Positions 1 through 6,113 of a stretch of 6,113 bases of DNA are shown piece by piece (position 1 is the stretch's first letter; each line of letters opens with the position of its first letter). Under the pieces are notes generated by a model. That model did no database searches. It saw only the letters and a list, made by a program, of their open reading frames with translations, and was not told the origin of the DNA. Source of the DNA: Anaerolineae bacterium (GTDB lineage: Bacteria > Chloroflexota > Anaerolineae > 4572-78 > NAK82); the NCBI GenBank assembly GCA_025062175.1, contig JANXAX010000018.1, positions 1 through 6,113 of the forward strand, read 5' to 3'. The translations under genes were made by a program, and so were the position numbers.

Positions 1-1374
1 CCTGAAGAAAAGGTCGAAGGTAAGATCTACACCCTGGAACCGCGCGAGACGCTCTCCTTGGTAGCGGCGCGTGAGTTCGGCAATGTGCTAGCCTTTCCAG
101 CAATTGTTTACTTCAACAACTTTGCCGCGCGCAAGAACCCGCAGCTGACGCTGATCAAGGACCCTAACGCGGTGAAAGAGGGAGATACTATCCTCATTCC
201 GACTGCGGACCTAGTGAAGGCATATCTGGCGGGGGAGCGCATCGGCCCGGCCAAAGGGGATGCACCGCCGGATGATCCATGGGGTGTGGTCACCGTCGGG
301 CCGGGTGAGCCAGTGCGCATCGGCTTTGCCGCGGCGCTGAGCGGCGCCGGCGTGGATGTGCTCGGCATCGACGAGAAGCGCGGCGCTGAGCTGGCTGTGG
401 CCGACCGCCCGACCCTCGCCGGCCATCCCGTCGAGCTGGTGGCGGAAGATGACATGTGCTCCGGCGAGGGCGGCACCGCCGTGGCCAACAAATTCGTCGC
501 CGACCCGACCATCGTCGCCGTGGTGGGCCATATGTGCTCCAGCGCTTCGATCCCGGCCTCGGACATCTATGAGCGCGCCGGGTACACCATGGTCTCGCCC
601 AGCTCGACCGCGGTCGCCTTCACTGCGCGTGGCCTGCGCTCGGCCAACCGCGTCTGCTGGAACGATGCCATCCAAGGGCCCGCGGCGGCCAAGTTCGCAT
701 ATGAGAAGCTAGGAGTGCGTAAGGTGGCCACGATCCACGACGGCAGCCCCTATGGCGAAGGATTGGTGAAAGCGTTCGCCGATGCGTTCAAAGAACTGGG
801 TGGCGAAGTGGTCGCCCAAGAGGCGGTCTCGGTGGGGGACACCGATATGCGCCCGGTGTTGACCAAGATCGGCGTCAACAAGCCGGACCTGATCTACTTC
901 GGCGGCTTCGTGGCCGAGGGCGCCTTCCTGGCTAGCCAGCGCGCCGACGTCGGTATGGAGAACGTCATCTTCATGGGCGCCGACGGCATCAAGGCCGAGG
1001 ACTTCATCAAGTCGGCTGGCGCCGCGGCGGAGGGAGTTTACGCCAGTGCCGGTGATATGGCCACTGCTGGGCCGGGCGTTAACGCCTTCCTGGCTAAGTA
1101 CGAGGCCACCTATGGCGAGAAGCCACCCGCACCCTTCCACCTGCACGCCTACGACGCGGTCAATGTGATCATGGACGCCATCTATCACTCGGCGGTGCAG
1201 GGGCCGGACGGTACGCTGTGGATCGGGCGGGAGGCGCTCAACCGCGCCATCCGCGCCACGACCGGCTATCAGGGGCTCTCCGGTGTGATCACCTGTCAGC
1301 CCAATGGCGACTGCGGCACCGGTAGCGTGGCCTTCTCGAAAGTGGTCAACGGCCAGTGGGTGCCGGCTGAGTAG
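1..1374 (+). CDS. livJ: LivJ-type amino acid-binding protein with N-terminal LysM-like domain (5' truncated)
   Basis: This is the extracytoplasmic substrate-binding protein of a HAAT-family ABC importer (periplasmic binding protein type I fold). The frame is open from base 1, so the true start and any signal peptide lie upstream; 457 codons are visible, numbered here from the window edge. Residues about 9-68 look like a LysM domain (YTLEPRETLSLVA near the start, then N, then VKEGDTILIP). A linker follows, and the LivJ core begins near residue 105 (VRIGFAAALSG). From memory of E. coli LivJ, several features align: the DDMC/GHMC cysteine pair (C153, C179; the LivJ disulfide), ligand-site S180 and T203, and Y251 in HDGSPYGEG. 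The LivJ Tyr202 and Glu226 positions appear as F303 and D328. An extra cysteine pair, C432 and C438, lies near the C-terminus. The transporter family is secure; the exact substrate is inferred and could be another amino acid or a small amide. Confidence 0.93.
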   Translation, partial: PEEKVEGKIYTLEPRETLSLVAAREFGNVLAFPAIVYFNNFAARKNPQLTLIKDPNAVKEGDTILIPTADLVKAYLAGERIGPAKGDAPPDDPWGVVTVGPGEPVRIGFAAALSGAGVDVLGIDEKRGAELAVADRPTLAGHPVELVAEDDMCSGEGGTAVANKFVADPTIVAVVGHMCSSASIPASDIYERAGYTMVSPSSTAVAFTARGLRSANRVCWNDAIQGPAAAKFAYEKLGVRKVATIHDGSPYGEGLVKAFADAFKELGGEVVAQEAVSVGDTDMRPVLTKIGVNKPDLIYFGGFVAEGAFLASQRADVGMENVIFMGADGIKAEDFIKSAGAAAEGVYASAGDMATAGPGVNAFLAKYEATYGEKPPAPFHLHAYDAVNVIMDAIYHSAVQGPDGTLWIGREALNRAIRATTGYQGLSGVITCQPNGDCGTGSVAFSKVVNGQWVPAE

Positions 1375-1444
1375 CCCGTCGCGTCCGCTTAGCAGGTTTA
1401 TGCCAATCTTTCACATGCTGATTCATCATCACGCCTTGGATCCC

Positions 1445-1486
1445 GATAGGGGCGGTCTCTCTGGCCGCCCCTATCCGAATGTTTTT
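1445..1486 (+). terminator. Intrinsic terminator between the binding-protein gene and livH
   Basis: GATAGGGGCGG (1445-1455) pairs perfectly with CCGCCCCTATC (1465-1475), giving an 11-bp GC-rich stem. T1456-G1464 wobble and C1457-G1463 pairs could extend it to 13 bp with a 5-nt loop. A T-run at 1482-1486 follows after a short AT-containing spacer (CGAATG). It lies about 70 nt past the binding-protein stop codon and 30 nt before the livH start. The inferred role is to end most binding-protein transcripts and let a minority read through into the permease and ATPase genes. The T-tract is short and offset by about six bases from the stem, so termination may be only partial. Confidence 0.85.
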
Positions 1487-1503
1487 GTCTAAGGCTTCTT
1501 TTT

Positions 1504-1507
1504 GGAG
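1504..1507 (+). promoter_or_regulatory. Ribosome binding site for livH (decides start)
   Basis: GGAG sits 9 nt before ATG 1517. The alternative upstream TTG at 1502 has no such site. The next in-frame ATG, at 1562, has its nearest GGAGG more than 20 nt away, so 1517 is preferred. Confidence 0.6.
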
Positions 1508-1516
1508 CGTAGGCGC

Positions 1517-2599
1517 ATGGCAGTCGTCTCGCAGGAGGCACAGGTTCGTCGAGCAGCGACGATGCAGCTTTCGTTCAACCGCATTGTGCTCTGGGTAGTG
1601 GGATTGGGTGTGGCTGTGTTGGTGGTGTGGCGTATCGCTGGCACAGCCGCTCAGGGTTTGTACGGGCCAGATGTCTGGCTGATGCAAACCCTCAACGGCC
1701 TGGTGCAGGGTTCGATGTACGCCCTGGTTGCACTAGGATACACTATGGTGTACGGCATTCTGCTGATGATCAATTTCGCCCACGGCGAGATCTTTATGAT
1801 CGGGGCGATGTCAGGCTACTTTGTGCTGAACGGCTTCCACCAGTCCGGCTTTCTGGCCACTAATCCGGTGCCGGCTTTGTTGATCACCTTCCTTGTCGGT
1901 ATGGGTGTGCCGCCCATCGTAGGCGTCTTGTTGGAGCGCATCGCCTATCGACCGCTGCGACGTGCGCCACGCCTAGTGCCCTTGATCTGCGCGATCGGTG
2001 CTTCCTTTTTCCTTCAGCAAGCCGTGCGGCTGTTGTTCGGCATCCGTACTAAGGTCTATCCCACCGTCGCGGTGCTTTCCGGCGCGTGGACGGTTAGCGT
2101 GGGAGAACGCGAGGTGCGCATTCAACATATGAGTGTTCTCATTATTGTCATCACCATTATCCTGATGGTGGCTCTCTACTTACTGGTGCGCAAGACCAAG
2201 ATCGGCAAAGCGATGCGCGCGGTAGCCGAGGACAAGGAAGCCGCTGCCCTGATGGGCATCGACGTCGATCGAGTGATCATGGTGACCTTTGCCATCGGCG
2301 CTATCCTGGCCGGCGCCGCGGGTGTGATGTGGGGTCTGTGGTATAAACAGGTGATCCACACGGTCGGTTTCATTCCAGGCATCAAAGCGTTTACCTCGGC
2401 CGTGTTGGGTGGCATCGGCAACATCCCTGGCGCGATGATGGGTGGATTGTTCCTCGGCCTGGTGGAGGCCATCGCCCCGACCGCACTGGACATCAGCACG
2501 CAGCTCAAGGATGTCATCTCGTTCGGTCTGTTGGTGATTGTGTTGATCTTCCGACCGTCCGGCATCCTGGGTGAAGTCTTGACTGGTAAGAAGGCCTAG
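1517..2599 (+). CDS. livH: Branched-chain amino acid ABC transporter permease LivH
   Basis: This 360-residue integral membrane protein is one of the two permease subunits that form the channel in the cytoplasmic membrane. Family signatures are clear: GSMYALVALGYTMVYG at 65-80 running into INFAHGEIFMIGA at 85-97, ERIAYRPLRRAPRLVPLI at 140-157, the cytoplasmic coupling loop (RAVAEDKEAAALMGID, 234-249) that contacts the ATPases, and GGIGNIPGAMMGG at 298-310. Relative to E. coli LivH, which begins close to the GSTYALIAIGYT segment, this protein has about 50 extra N-terminal residues. They include a hydrophobic stretch at about 22-42 that is probably an additional membrane helix. The start is ATG 1517, chosen for its GGAG at 9-nt spacing; ATG 1562 would remove 15 residues and cannot be excluded. 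The stop codon overlaps the ribosome binding site of livM, so the two are probably translated together. Confidence 0.95.
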   Translation: MAVVSQEAQVRRAATMQLSFNRIVLWVVGLGVAVLVVWRIAGTAAQGLYGPDVWLMQTLNGLVQGSMYALVALGYTMVYGILLMINFAHGEIFMIGAMSGYFVLNGFHQSGFLATNPVPALLITFLVGMGVPPIVGVLLERIAYRPLRRAPRLVPLICAIGASFFLQQAVRLLFGIRTKVYPTVAVLSGAWTVSVGEREVRIQHMSVLIIVITIILMVALYLLVRKTKIGKAMRAVAEDKEAAALMGIDVDRVIMVTFAIGAILAGAAGVMWGLWYKQVIHTVGFIPGIKAFTSAVLGGIGNIPGAMMGGLFLGLVEAIAPTALDISTQLKDVISFGLLVIVLIFRPSGILGEVLTGKKA

Positions 2600-2603
2600 G
2601 AGG
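2598..2603 (+). promoter_or_regulatory. Ribosome binding site for livM (supports GTG start)
   Basis: AGGAGG lies 8 nt before GTG 2612 and overlaps the livH stop codon (TAG, 2597-2599). This supports a GTG start for livM and hence the presence of its long N-terminal extension. Confidence 0.8.
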
Positions 2604-2611
2604 ACGCGCGC

Positions 2612-4279
2612 GTGAACTTGTTTGCCATCGTTCGTGTGGGCATCCGCAGCGGTCTCATCGTCGGCATAGTCGCCGTGTTCATCGTGCTGATCGGCATGGT
2701 GCAAACCTTCGCCAAACGTTATCTCACCGGCGACTTGACGCTCTCGATGGTGATTTTGCTGGCCTTTGGACTGGCCGCCGGCGCATTAGCGGCGCGCCAG
2801 GTGACCAAGAGCTCCCCACATTTGGGGCACAAGGTGCTGGCGGCAGGCATCTCTGGCCTGATCACCGGTGTTATGTTGGCCGCGCTATTGTTCGTGATCA
2901 GTCAGGTGTCCTTGCGCGATGTGCTGGTCAACGCCACGCCGGAGATGGTGACAGCGTTGTCTTTGGGACTGCCCTTGTCCAGTGCTGCCTTGACTCTGGT
3001 CGGGATGACGGTGGCCACAGCGGTTATCGCCGTACTCTATGGGCTGGCGCCACCTCGCCTGCGGCGTGCCCTGTTAGAGGGACTCATGGCGGTTATCCTG
3101 GTTGGGCTCTTCTGGGAGGCGATCATCGGCCTGGACGTCTCGCGCCTGGTGATGAAATTCCTGGGAGTGAAGGCGGGCAAGGTGCTCCCGCTGCCGGGTG
3201 CTATTGGCCTGTTGGTCGTGGTCGGTTTGGCGACCTATCTGTTGCGGGCGCGCCCACACCTGAACACGACACCGACACGTCCGAAGAGCAGCAGCGCCTG
3301 GCGTTATATTTCGCTGGTGCTCATCGCCGGCGCCCTGGCTGCGCTCCCCTTCGCCGTGGGGCTGTTCTGGTCGCAGACGTTGACCACCATCGGGCTGTTC
3401 ACGTTGATGGGTCTGGGCTTGAACATCGTGGTGGGCATGGCCGGTTTGCTGGATTTGGGCTATGTCGCTTTCTATGCCATCGGCGCCTACGCGCTGGCGC
3501 TCTTCAGCTCGCCCGCTTCCTCGCTTGGTTTGGGGTTGCCGTTCTGGGTTGCCTTGCCGATTGCCCTGATCTTCGCCGCCATCTCCGGCATCTTGCTTGG
3601 CATCCCTGTCCTACGGCTGCGCGGCGACTATCTGGCCATCGTCACCTTGGGATTCGGGGAGATCATCCGGGTGCTGGCGCTCTCGGACGTCTTGAAGCCC
3701 TACATCGGCGGACCACAGGGTATCATGGAGACCCCACCCCCTTATTTCTTTGGCATCCAGCTGAGCGATCCGCGCTATCTTTACTATCTCATCCTGGCCG
3801 CATGTCTGGTGGTGGTTTTCATCTCTTTGCGTCTTAACGACTCGCGCATCGGGCGGGCATGGATTGCCGTGCGCGAGGACGAGGACGTCGCCCAGGCGAT
3901 GGGCATCAATTTGGTGGCAGCGAAGTTGATGGCCTTCGCTATTGGCGCGTCTTTCGCTGGCGTGGGAGGTGCCATCTTCGCCGCTCGCCAGGGCGCTATC
4001 TTTCCGATGGATTTCACCTTGTTCGTCTCGATCAATGTATTGTGTCTCATCATCATCGGTGGCATGGGGAGCATCCCTGGGGTGATCACCGGGGCCTTTT
4101 TCCTCATTGGTCTGCCCGAAGTGCTGCGCGAGGTGGACGAGTATCGCATCCTGGCCTACGGCGCCGGCTTGGTGATTATGATGTTGGTGCGGCCGGAAGG
4201 ATTGCTCCCCTCAGCACGGCGGCGCTTGGAACTCCACGAGACCGAAGCAGAGGAGGGAGTGGCCTATGGCACCCGCTGA
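2612..4279 (+). CDS. livM: Branched-chain amino acid ABC transporter permease LivM with long membrane N-terminal extension
   Basis: This is the second permease subunit of the importer, 555 residues with a GTG start. The LivM core begins at about residue 230 and carries family motifs: MGLGLNIVVGMAGLLDLGY (266-284), LRGDYLAIVTLGFGEIIR (336-353), the ATPase-coupling loop VREDEDVAQAMGIN (420-433) and GGMGSIPGVITGAFF (483-497). The core alone is about 325 residues, a normal LivM size. The preceding 229 residues are unusual: they are strongly hydrophobic, with about five or six likely membrane segments near 12-32, 43-61, 74-98, 112-145 (one or two), 153-173 and 196-212. A polar Thr/Pro/Lys/Ser linker at 217-229 then leads into the core. 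E. coli LivM (about 425 residues) also has an N-terminal extension, but a shorter one. The frame is uninterrupted, so this is a genuine fusion or extension. The last 14 nt overlap livG. The permease assignment is firm; the role of the extension is unknown. Confidence 0.95.
   Translation: MNLFAIVRVGIRSGLIVGIVAVFIVLIGMVQTFAKRYLTGDLTLSMVILLAFGLAAGALAARQVTKSSPHLGHKVLAAGISGLITGVMLAALLFVISQVSLRDVLVNATPEMVTALSLGLPLSSAALTLVGMTVATAVIAVLYGLAPPRLRRALLEGLMAVILVGLFWEAIIGLDVSRLVMKFLGVKAGKVLPLPGAIGLLVVVGLATYLLRARPHLNTTPTRPKSSSAWRYISLVLIAGALAALPFAVGLFWSQTLTTIGLFTLMGLGLNIVVGMAGLLDLGYVAFYAIGAYALALFSSPASSLGLGLPFWVALPIALIFAAISGILLGIPVLRLRGDYLAIVTLGFGEIIRVLALSDVLKPYIGGPQGIMETPPPYFFGIQLSDPRYLYYLILAACLVVVFISLRLNDSRIGRAWIAVREDEDVAQAMGINLVAAKLMAFAIGASFAGVGGAIFAARQGAIFPMDFTLFVSINVLCLIIIGGMGSIPGVITGAFFLIGLPEVLREVDEYRILAYGAGLVIMMLVRPEGLLPSARRRLELHETEAEEGVAYGTR
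4251..4256 (+). promoter_or_regulatory. Ribosome binding site for livG inside livM
   Basis: AGGAGG lies within the last codons of livM, 9 nt before ATG 4266. This placement implies that livG translation is coupled to passage of ribosomes through the end of livM. Confidence 0.75.
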
Positions 4280-5084
4280 GGACGACGGCGCAGGCAAGCC
4301 GAAGGTGCTCCTGGAAGCCAGAGGAGTCACCAAACGCTTCGGTGGCTTGGTCGCGGTCAACAAGGTCGACTTTGTGTTGGAAAAAGGCATGATTGCCAGC
4401 ATCATCGGCCCAAACGGCGCCGGCAAGACCACTTTCTTCAACTGTATCACTGGCTTCTACAAACCCGAGGAAGGGCAGATCCTGTTTGATGGAGAAGATT
4501 TAGTCGGACTGCGCCCCGACCGGATCACCGCACGCGGCATCGCGCGTACCTATCAGAACATCCGTCTCTTCAAGGAGATGACCGCGCTGGAGAACATCCT
4601 GGTGGGCATGCACCCCCGGCTGAAGTCGGGATTGTTCGGCGCCATCGTGCGTGACCCGGCCACAGTGCGCGAGGAACGCGAAGCGGTCGAGCGCGGCAAA
4701 GAACTGTTGCGCTTCGTGGGCCTGCGTGGCAAAGGGGACATCCTGGCCAAGAACCTGCCCTATGGCGACCAGCGCCGTCTGGAGGTTGCCCGCGCCCTGG
4801 CTAGCCAGCCCAAGCTGCTGCTCCTCGACGAGCCGACAGCAGGAATGAACCCAGCGGAGACCGAGGAGATGATGGACTTTATCCGCCGATTGCGCGACGA
4901 TCTAGGGTTGACTGTGCTGTTGATTGAGCATGATATGCGTGTCGTGATGGGCATTTCGGACCGTGTCACTGTGTTGGATTACGGCGAAAAGATCGCCGAG
5001 GGCACACCCACCGAGATCCAGCGCAATCCAGCGGTGATCGAGGCCTACCTAGGGCGTGGAGGAGATGGCTATGGCCCTGCTTGA
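4266..5084 (+). CDS. livG: Branched-chain amino acid ABC transporter ATP-binding protein LivG
   Basis: This cytoplasmic ABC ATPase of 272 residues pairs with LivF to power the LivH-LivM channel. Visible motifs in order are Walker A GPNGAGKTT (48-56), Q-loop Q97 in TYQNIRLFKEMTALEN, the LivG-style degenerate signature LPYGDQRRLEVARALA (164-179), Walker B LLLLDEP (184-190) followed by TAGMNP, and the switch histidine H222 in LLIEHDM. The signature lacks the LSGGQ consensus, but this form is usual in LivG proteins and is not a sign of inactivity. The N-terminus has about 14 polar residues before the ABC domain starts at VLLEARGVTKRFGG. The C-terminal tail (GRGGDGYGPA) is encoded by the segment that also holds the livF ribosome binding site. 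The gene overlaps livM by 14 nt upstream and livF by 14 nt downstream. Confidence 0.97.
   Translation: MAPAEDDGAGKPKVLLEARGVTKRFGGLVAVNKVDFVLEKGMIASIIGPNGAGKTTFFNCITGFYKPEEGQILFDGEDLVGLRPDRITARGIARTYQNIRLFKEMTALENILVGMHPRLKSGLFGAIVRDPATVREEREAVERGKELLRFVGLRGKGDILAKNLPYGDQRRLEVARALASQPKLLLLDEPTAGMNPAETEEMMDFIRRLRDDLGLTVLLIEHDMRVVMGISDRVTVLDYGEKIAEGTPTEIQRNPAVIEAYLGRGGDGYGPA
5058..5063 (+). promoter_or_regulatory. Ribosome binding site for livF inside livG (decides start)
   Basis: GGAGGA lies 7 nt before ATG 5071, but only 1 nt before ATG 5065 and downstream of GTG 5056. The third candidate is therefore the likely livF start, giving the N-terminus MALLEVDNIHTYYG. Confidence 0.75.
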
Positions 5085-5799
5085 GGTCGACAACATCCAC
5101 ACCTATTACGGCAACATCCATGCATTGAAGGGCATCTCCATCATAGTGGACAAGGGCGAGATTGTTACCCTGGTAGGGGCCAACGGTGCCGGCAAGAGCA
5201 CCACCCTCAACACGATCTGTGGCATCTTGAAACCTCGCCATGGTGAAATCCGACTGAACGGCGAGTCGCTGAACGCGCTCAAACCTCATGAGATCGTGGC
5301 CAAGGGCATCTCGCAGGCGCCGGAGGGACGGAGGATTTTCTCCCGACTGACAGTGATGGAAAACTTGGAGATGGGCGCCTACACGCGCTCCGACCGCCAC
5401 GGAATCGCGCAAGATCTGGAGCGCGTCTTCAGTATCTTTCCGCGCCTGAAAGAACGCGCGCGCCAGGTGGGTGGTACGCTCTCTGGTGGCGAACAGCAGA
5501 TGCTAGCCATTGCCCGTGCCCTAATGGCGCGCCCCCGCGTGCTCTTGCTCGACGAACCCTCGATGGGGCTGGCACCGATCCTAGTACAGGAAATCTTCTC
5601 CATCATCCGTGAAATCAACCAACAGGGCACTACCATCCTGTTGGTCGAGCAGAACGTCAACATGGCACTGCAAATCGCCCAACGCGGCTATGTTTTGGAG
5701 ACTGGGCGCGTGGTGCTGCACGGATCCGCCAAAGAATTGCGCGAGAACCCCCAAGTGCGGGTGGCCTATCTCGGTGAAACGCAACCTCAGGCTCGGTGA
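5071..5799 (+). CDS. livF: Branched-chain amino acid ABC transporter ATP-binding protein LivF
   Basis: This is the second cytoplasmic ABC ATPase, 242 residues, the usual LivF size. Motifs in order are the aromatic A-loop region TYYGNIHALKG (11-21), Walker A GANGAGKST (36-44), Q-loop Q82 in SQAPEGRRIFSRLTVMENL, the canonical signature LSGGEQQ (137-143), Walker B VLLLDEP (157-163) followed by SMGLAP, and LLVEQN (190-195). In that last motif Gln194 replaces the switch histidine, a typical LivF feature that separates it from LivG. Start codons GTG 5056 and ATG 5065 are also in frame, but they are poorly spaced from the Shine-Dalgarno sequence. The gene overlaps the end of livG by 14 nt and is the last of the tightly packed core genes; a 132-nt gap follows. 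Confidence 0.97.
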   Translation: MALLEVDNIHTYYGNIHALKGISIIVDKGEIVTLVGANGAGKSTTLNTICGILKPRHGEIRLNGESLNALKPHEIVAKGISQAPEGRRIFSRLTVMENLEMGAYTRSDRHGIAQDLERVFSIFPRLKERARQVGGTLSGGEQQMLAIARALMARPRVLLLDEPSMGLAPILVQEIFSIIREINQQGTTILLVEQNVNMALQIAQRGYVLETGRVVLHGSAKELRENPQVRVAYLGETQPQAR

Positions 5800-5830
5800 C
5801 CTGATGCCAACGAGACGGAAAGGGGGTGAG

Positions 5831-5848
5831 CACAGTATTCCCACAGTA
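5831..5848 (+). repeat. Short direct repeat CACAGTA x2 in the livF-lipoprotein gap
   Basis: CACAGTA occurs at 5831-5837 and 5842-5848, an 11-nt period close to one helical turn. It lies in the 132-nt gap after livF. Two 7-mers can arise by chance, and no promoter boxes could be recognised beside them, so any operator role is speculative. Confidence 0.3.
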
Positions 5849-5913
5849 GAACGCGATAGCCCGGCCTATCTCCAGCCAAGCGTCAGAGGTTCGATCTGAG
5901 CCGTTCTCTTGTT

Positions 5914-5920
5914 AAGGAGG
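5914..5920 (+). promoter_or_regulatory. Strong ribosome binding site for the downstream lipoprotein gene
   Basis: AAGGAGG, continuing as AGATAAATCTT, precedes ATG 5932 by 11 nt. It is a near-perfect Shine-Dalgarno sequence in an A/T-rich, probably unstructured leader, the strongest in the window. That suits an abundant secreted protein and fixes the start. Confidence 0.8.
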
Positions 5921-5931
5921 AGATAAATCTT

Positions 5932-6113
5932 ATGAAGAAAGGTAACCTCATATTCCTTTTAGCTGTGCTCCTGGCCTTCAGTCTGGTGGCGGTGCAGTGT
6001 CGACAGCCGGAGTCGTTCACCATTACTGCAGTGCCCACGCCGACAAAGGCCGCTGCCGAAACACCTACCAAGCCGACCGAAGCGGCTACTGAAGCTCCAG
6101 CTGCATTAGACGG
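5932..6113 (+). CDS. Lipoprotein N-terminus, possibly a second substrate-binding protein (3' truncated)
   Basis: The first 60 codons of a gene that runs off the window edge. Residues 1-22 form a signal peptide: MKKGN, then a hydrophobic core (LIFLLAVLLAFSLVAV). Cys23 is the likely lipidated residue. The lipobox VAVQC is atypical, with Gln at -1 rather than Gly, Ala or Ser. A low-complexity Thr/Pro/Ala/Lys/Glu linker follows (about 33-58, with PTPTK, TPTKPTEAA and TEAPAA), as is common between the lipid anchor and the folded domain in Gram-positive and Chloroflexota lipoproteins. No functional domain is visible. Its position just after livF, in the same orientation and with a strong ribosome binding site, suggests a second binding protein for the same permease, perhaps a paralogue of the upstream livJ-like gene. 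A different lipoprotein is possible. Confidence 0.75.
   Translation, partial: MKKGNLIFLLAVLLAFSLVAVQCRQPESFTITAVPTPTKAAAETPTKPTEAATEAPAALD

Noticed and set aside
709..1188. Long antisense open frame over the binding-protein gene, with similar ones over livM and livF
   Set aside because: It mirrors codon structure of a well-supported gene in GC-rich DNA; its translation shows no recognisable domain.
1395..1440. Possible promoter in the A/T-richer stretch before the livH terminator hairpin
   Set aside because: No pair of -35 and -10 boxes with acceptable match and spacing could be recognised.
4755..4785. Degenerate LivG signature (LPYGDQ instead of LSGGQ) as a sign of an inactive ATPase
   Set aside because: This form is usual in LivG proteins, and Walker A, Walker B and the switch His are intact.
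5029..5070. livF start at GTG 5056 or ATG 5065
   Set aside because: The GGAGGA site at 5058-5063 lies inside or directly against these codons, while ATG 5071 has correct 7-nt spacing and gives the typical LivF N-terminus.
5855..5870. GATAG/CTATC inverted repeat as a terminator after livF
   Set aside because: The stem is only 5 bp with a 6-nt loop and no T-run follows, so it does not qualify as an intrinsic terminator.
5804..5899. Possible 31-residue ORF (MPTRRKGGEHSIP...) between livF and the lipoprotein gene
   Set aside because: There is no Shine-Dalgarno sequence at a suitable distance and no recognisable motif; it is the tail of a longer out-of-frame reading through livF.

Overview
The window is one co-oriented (+ strand) cassette for a hydrophobic/branched-chain amino acid ABC importer of the HAAT (Liv) family. 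GC is high, roughly 60% by eye. The E. coli-like LivJ core, the Thr/Pro/Ala/Glu-rich linker after the lipoprotein cysteine of the last gene, and the general protein style suggest a member of the Chloroflexota (Anaerolineae or a relative). That placement rests on protein style only, because no rRNA or marker gene is present.

Layout. Positions 1-1374 hold the 3' part of a periplasmic-type substrate-binding protein gene (livJ-like). Its visible N-terminus is a LysM-like domain, and its start lies outside the window. A 142-nt gap follows, containing a strong intrinsic terminator (1445-1486). The core operon is then tightly packed: livH (1517-2599, permease), livM (2612-4279, permease with an unusually long membrane N-terminus), livG (4266-5084, ATPase) and livF (5071-5799, ATPase). 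livM/livG and livG/livF each overlap by 14 nt. A 132-nt gap with no convincing terminator leads to a strong ribosome binding site and the first 60 codons of a lipoprotein gene (5932 to the window end). This may be a second binding protein, but only its signal peptide and linker are visible.

How the parts work together. The binding protein captures an amino acid outside the membrane and delivers it to the LivH-LivM channel, and LivG-LivF hydrolyse ATP to drive import. The terminator after the binding-protein gene would let that protein be made in excess over the membrane complex, a common arrangement for ABC importers. Translational coupling probably keeps LivM, LivG and LivF in balance.

I found no mobile element, RNA gene, CRISPR array or clearly undescribed system. 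The points most worth a second look are the LysM-like/LivJ fusion, the roughly 229-residue multi-helix extension of LivM, and the possible second binding protein downstream.
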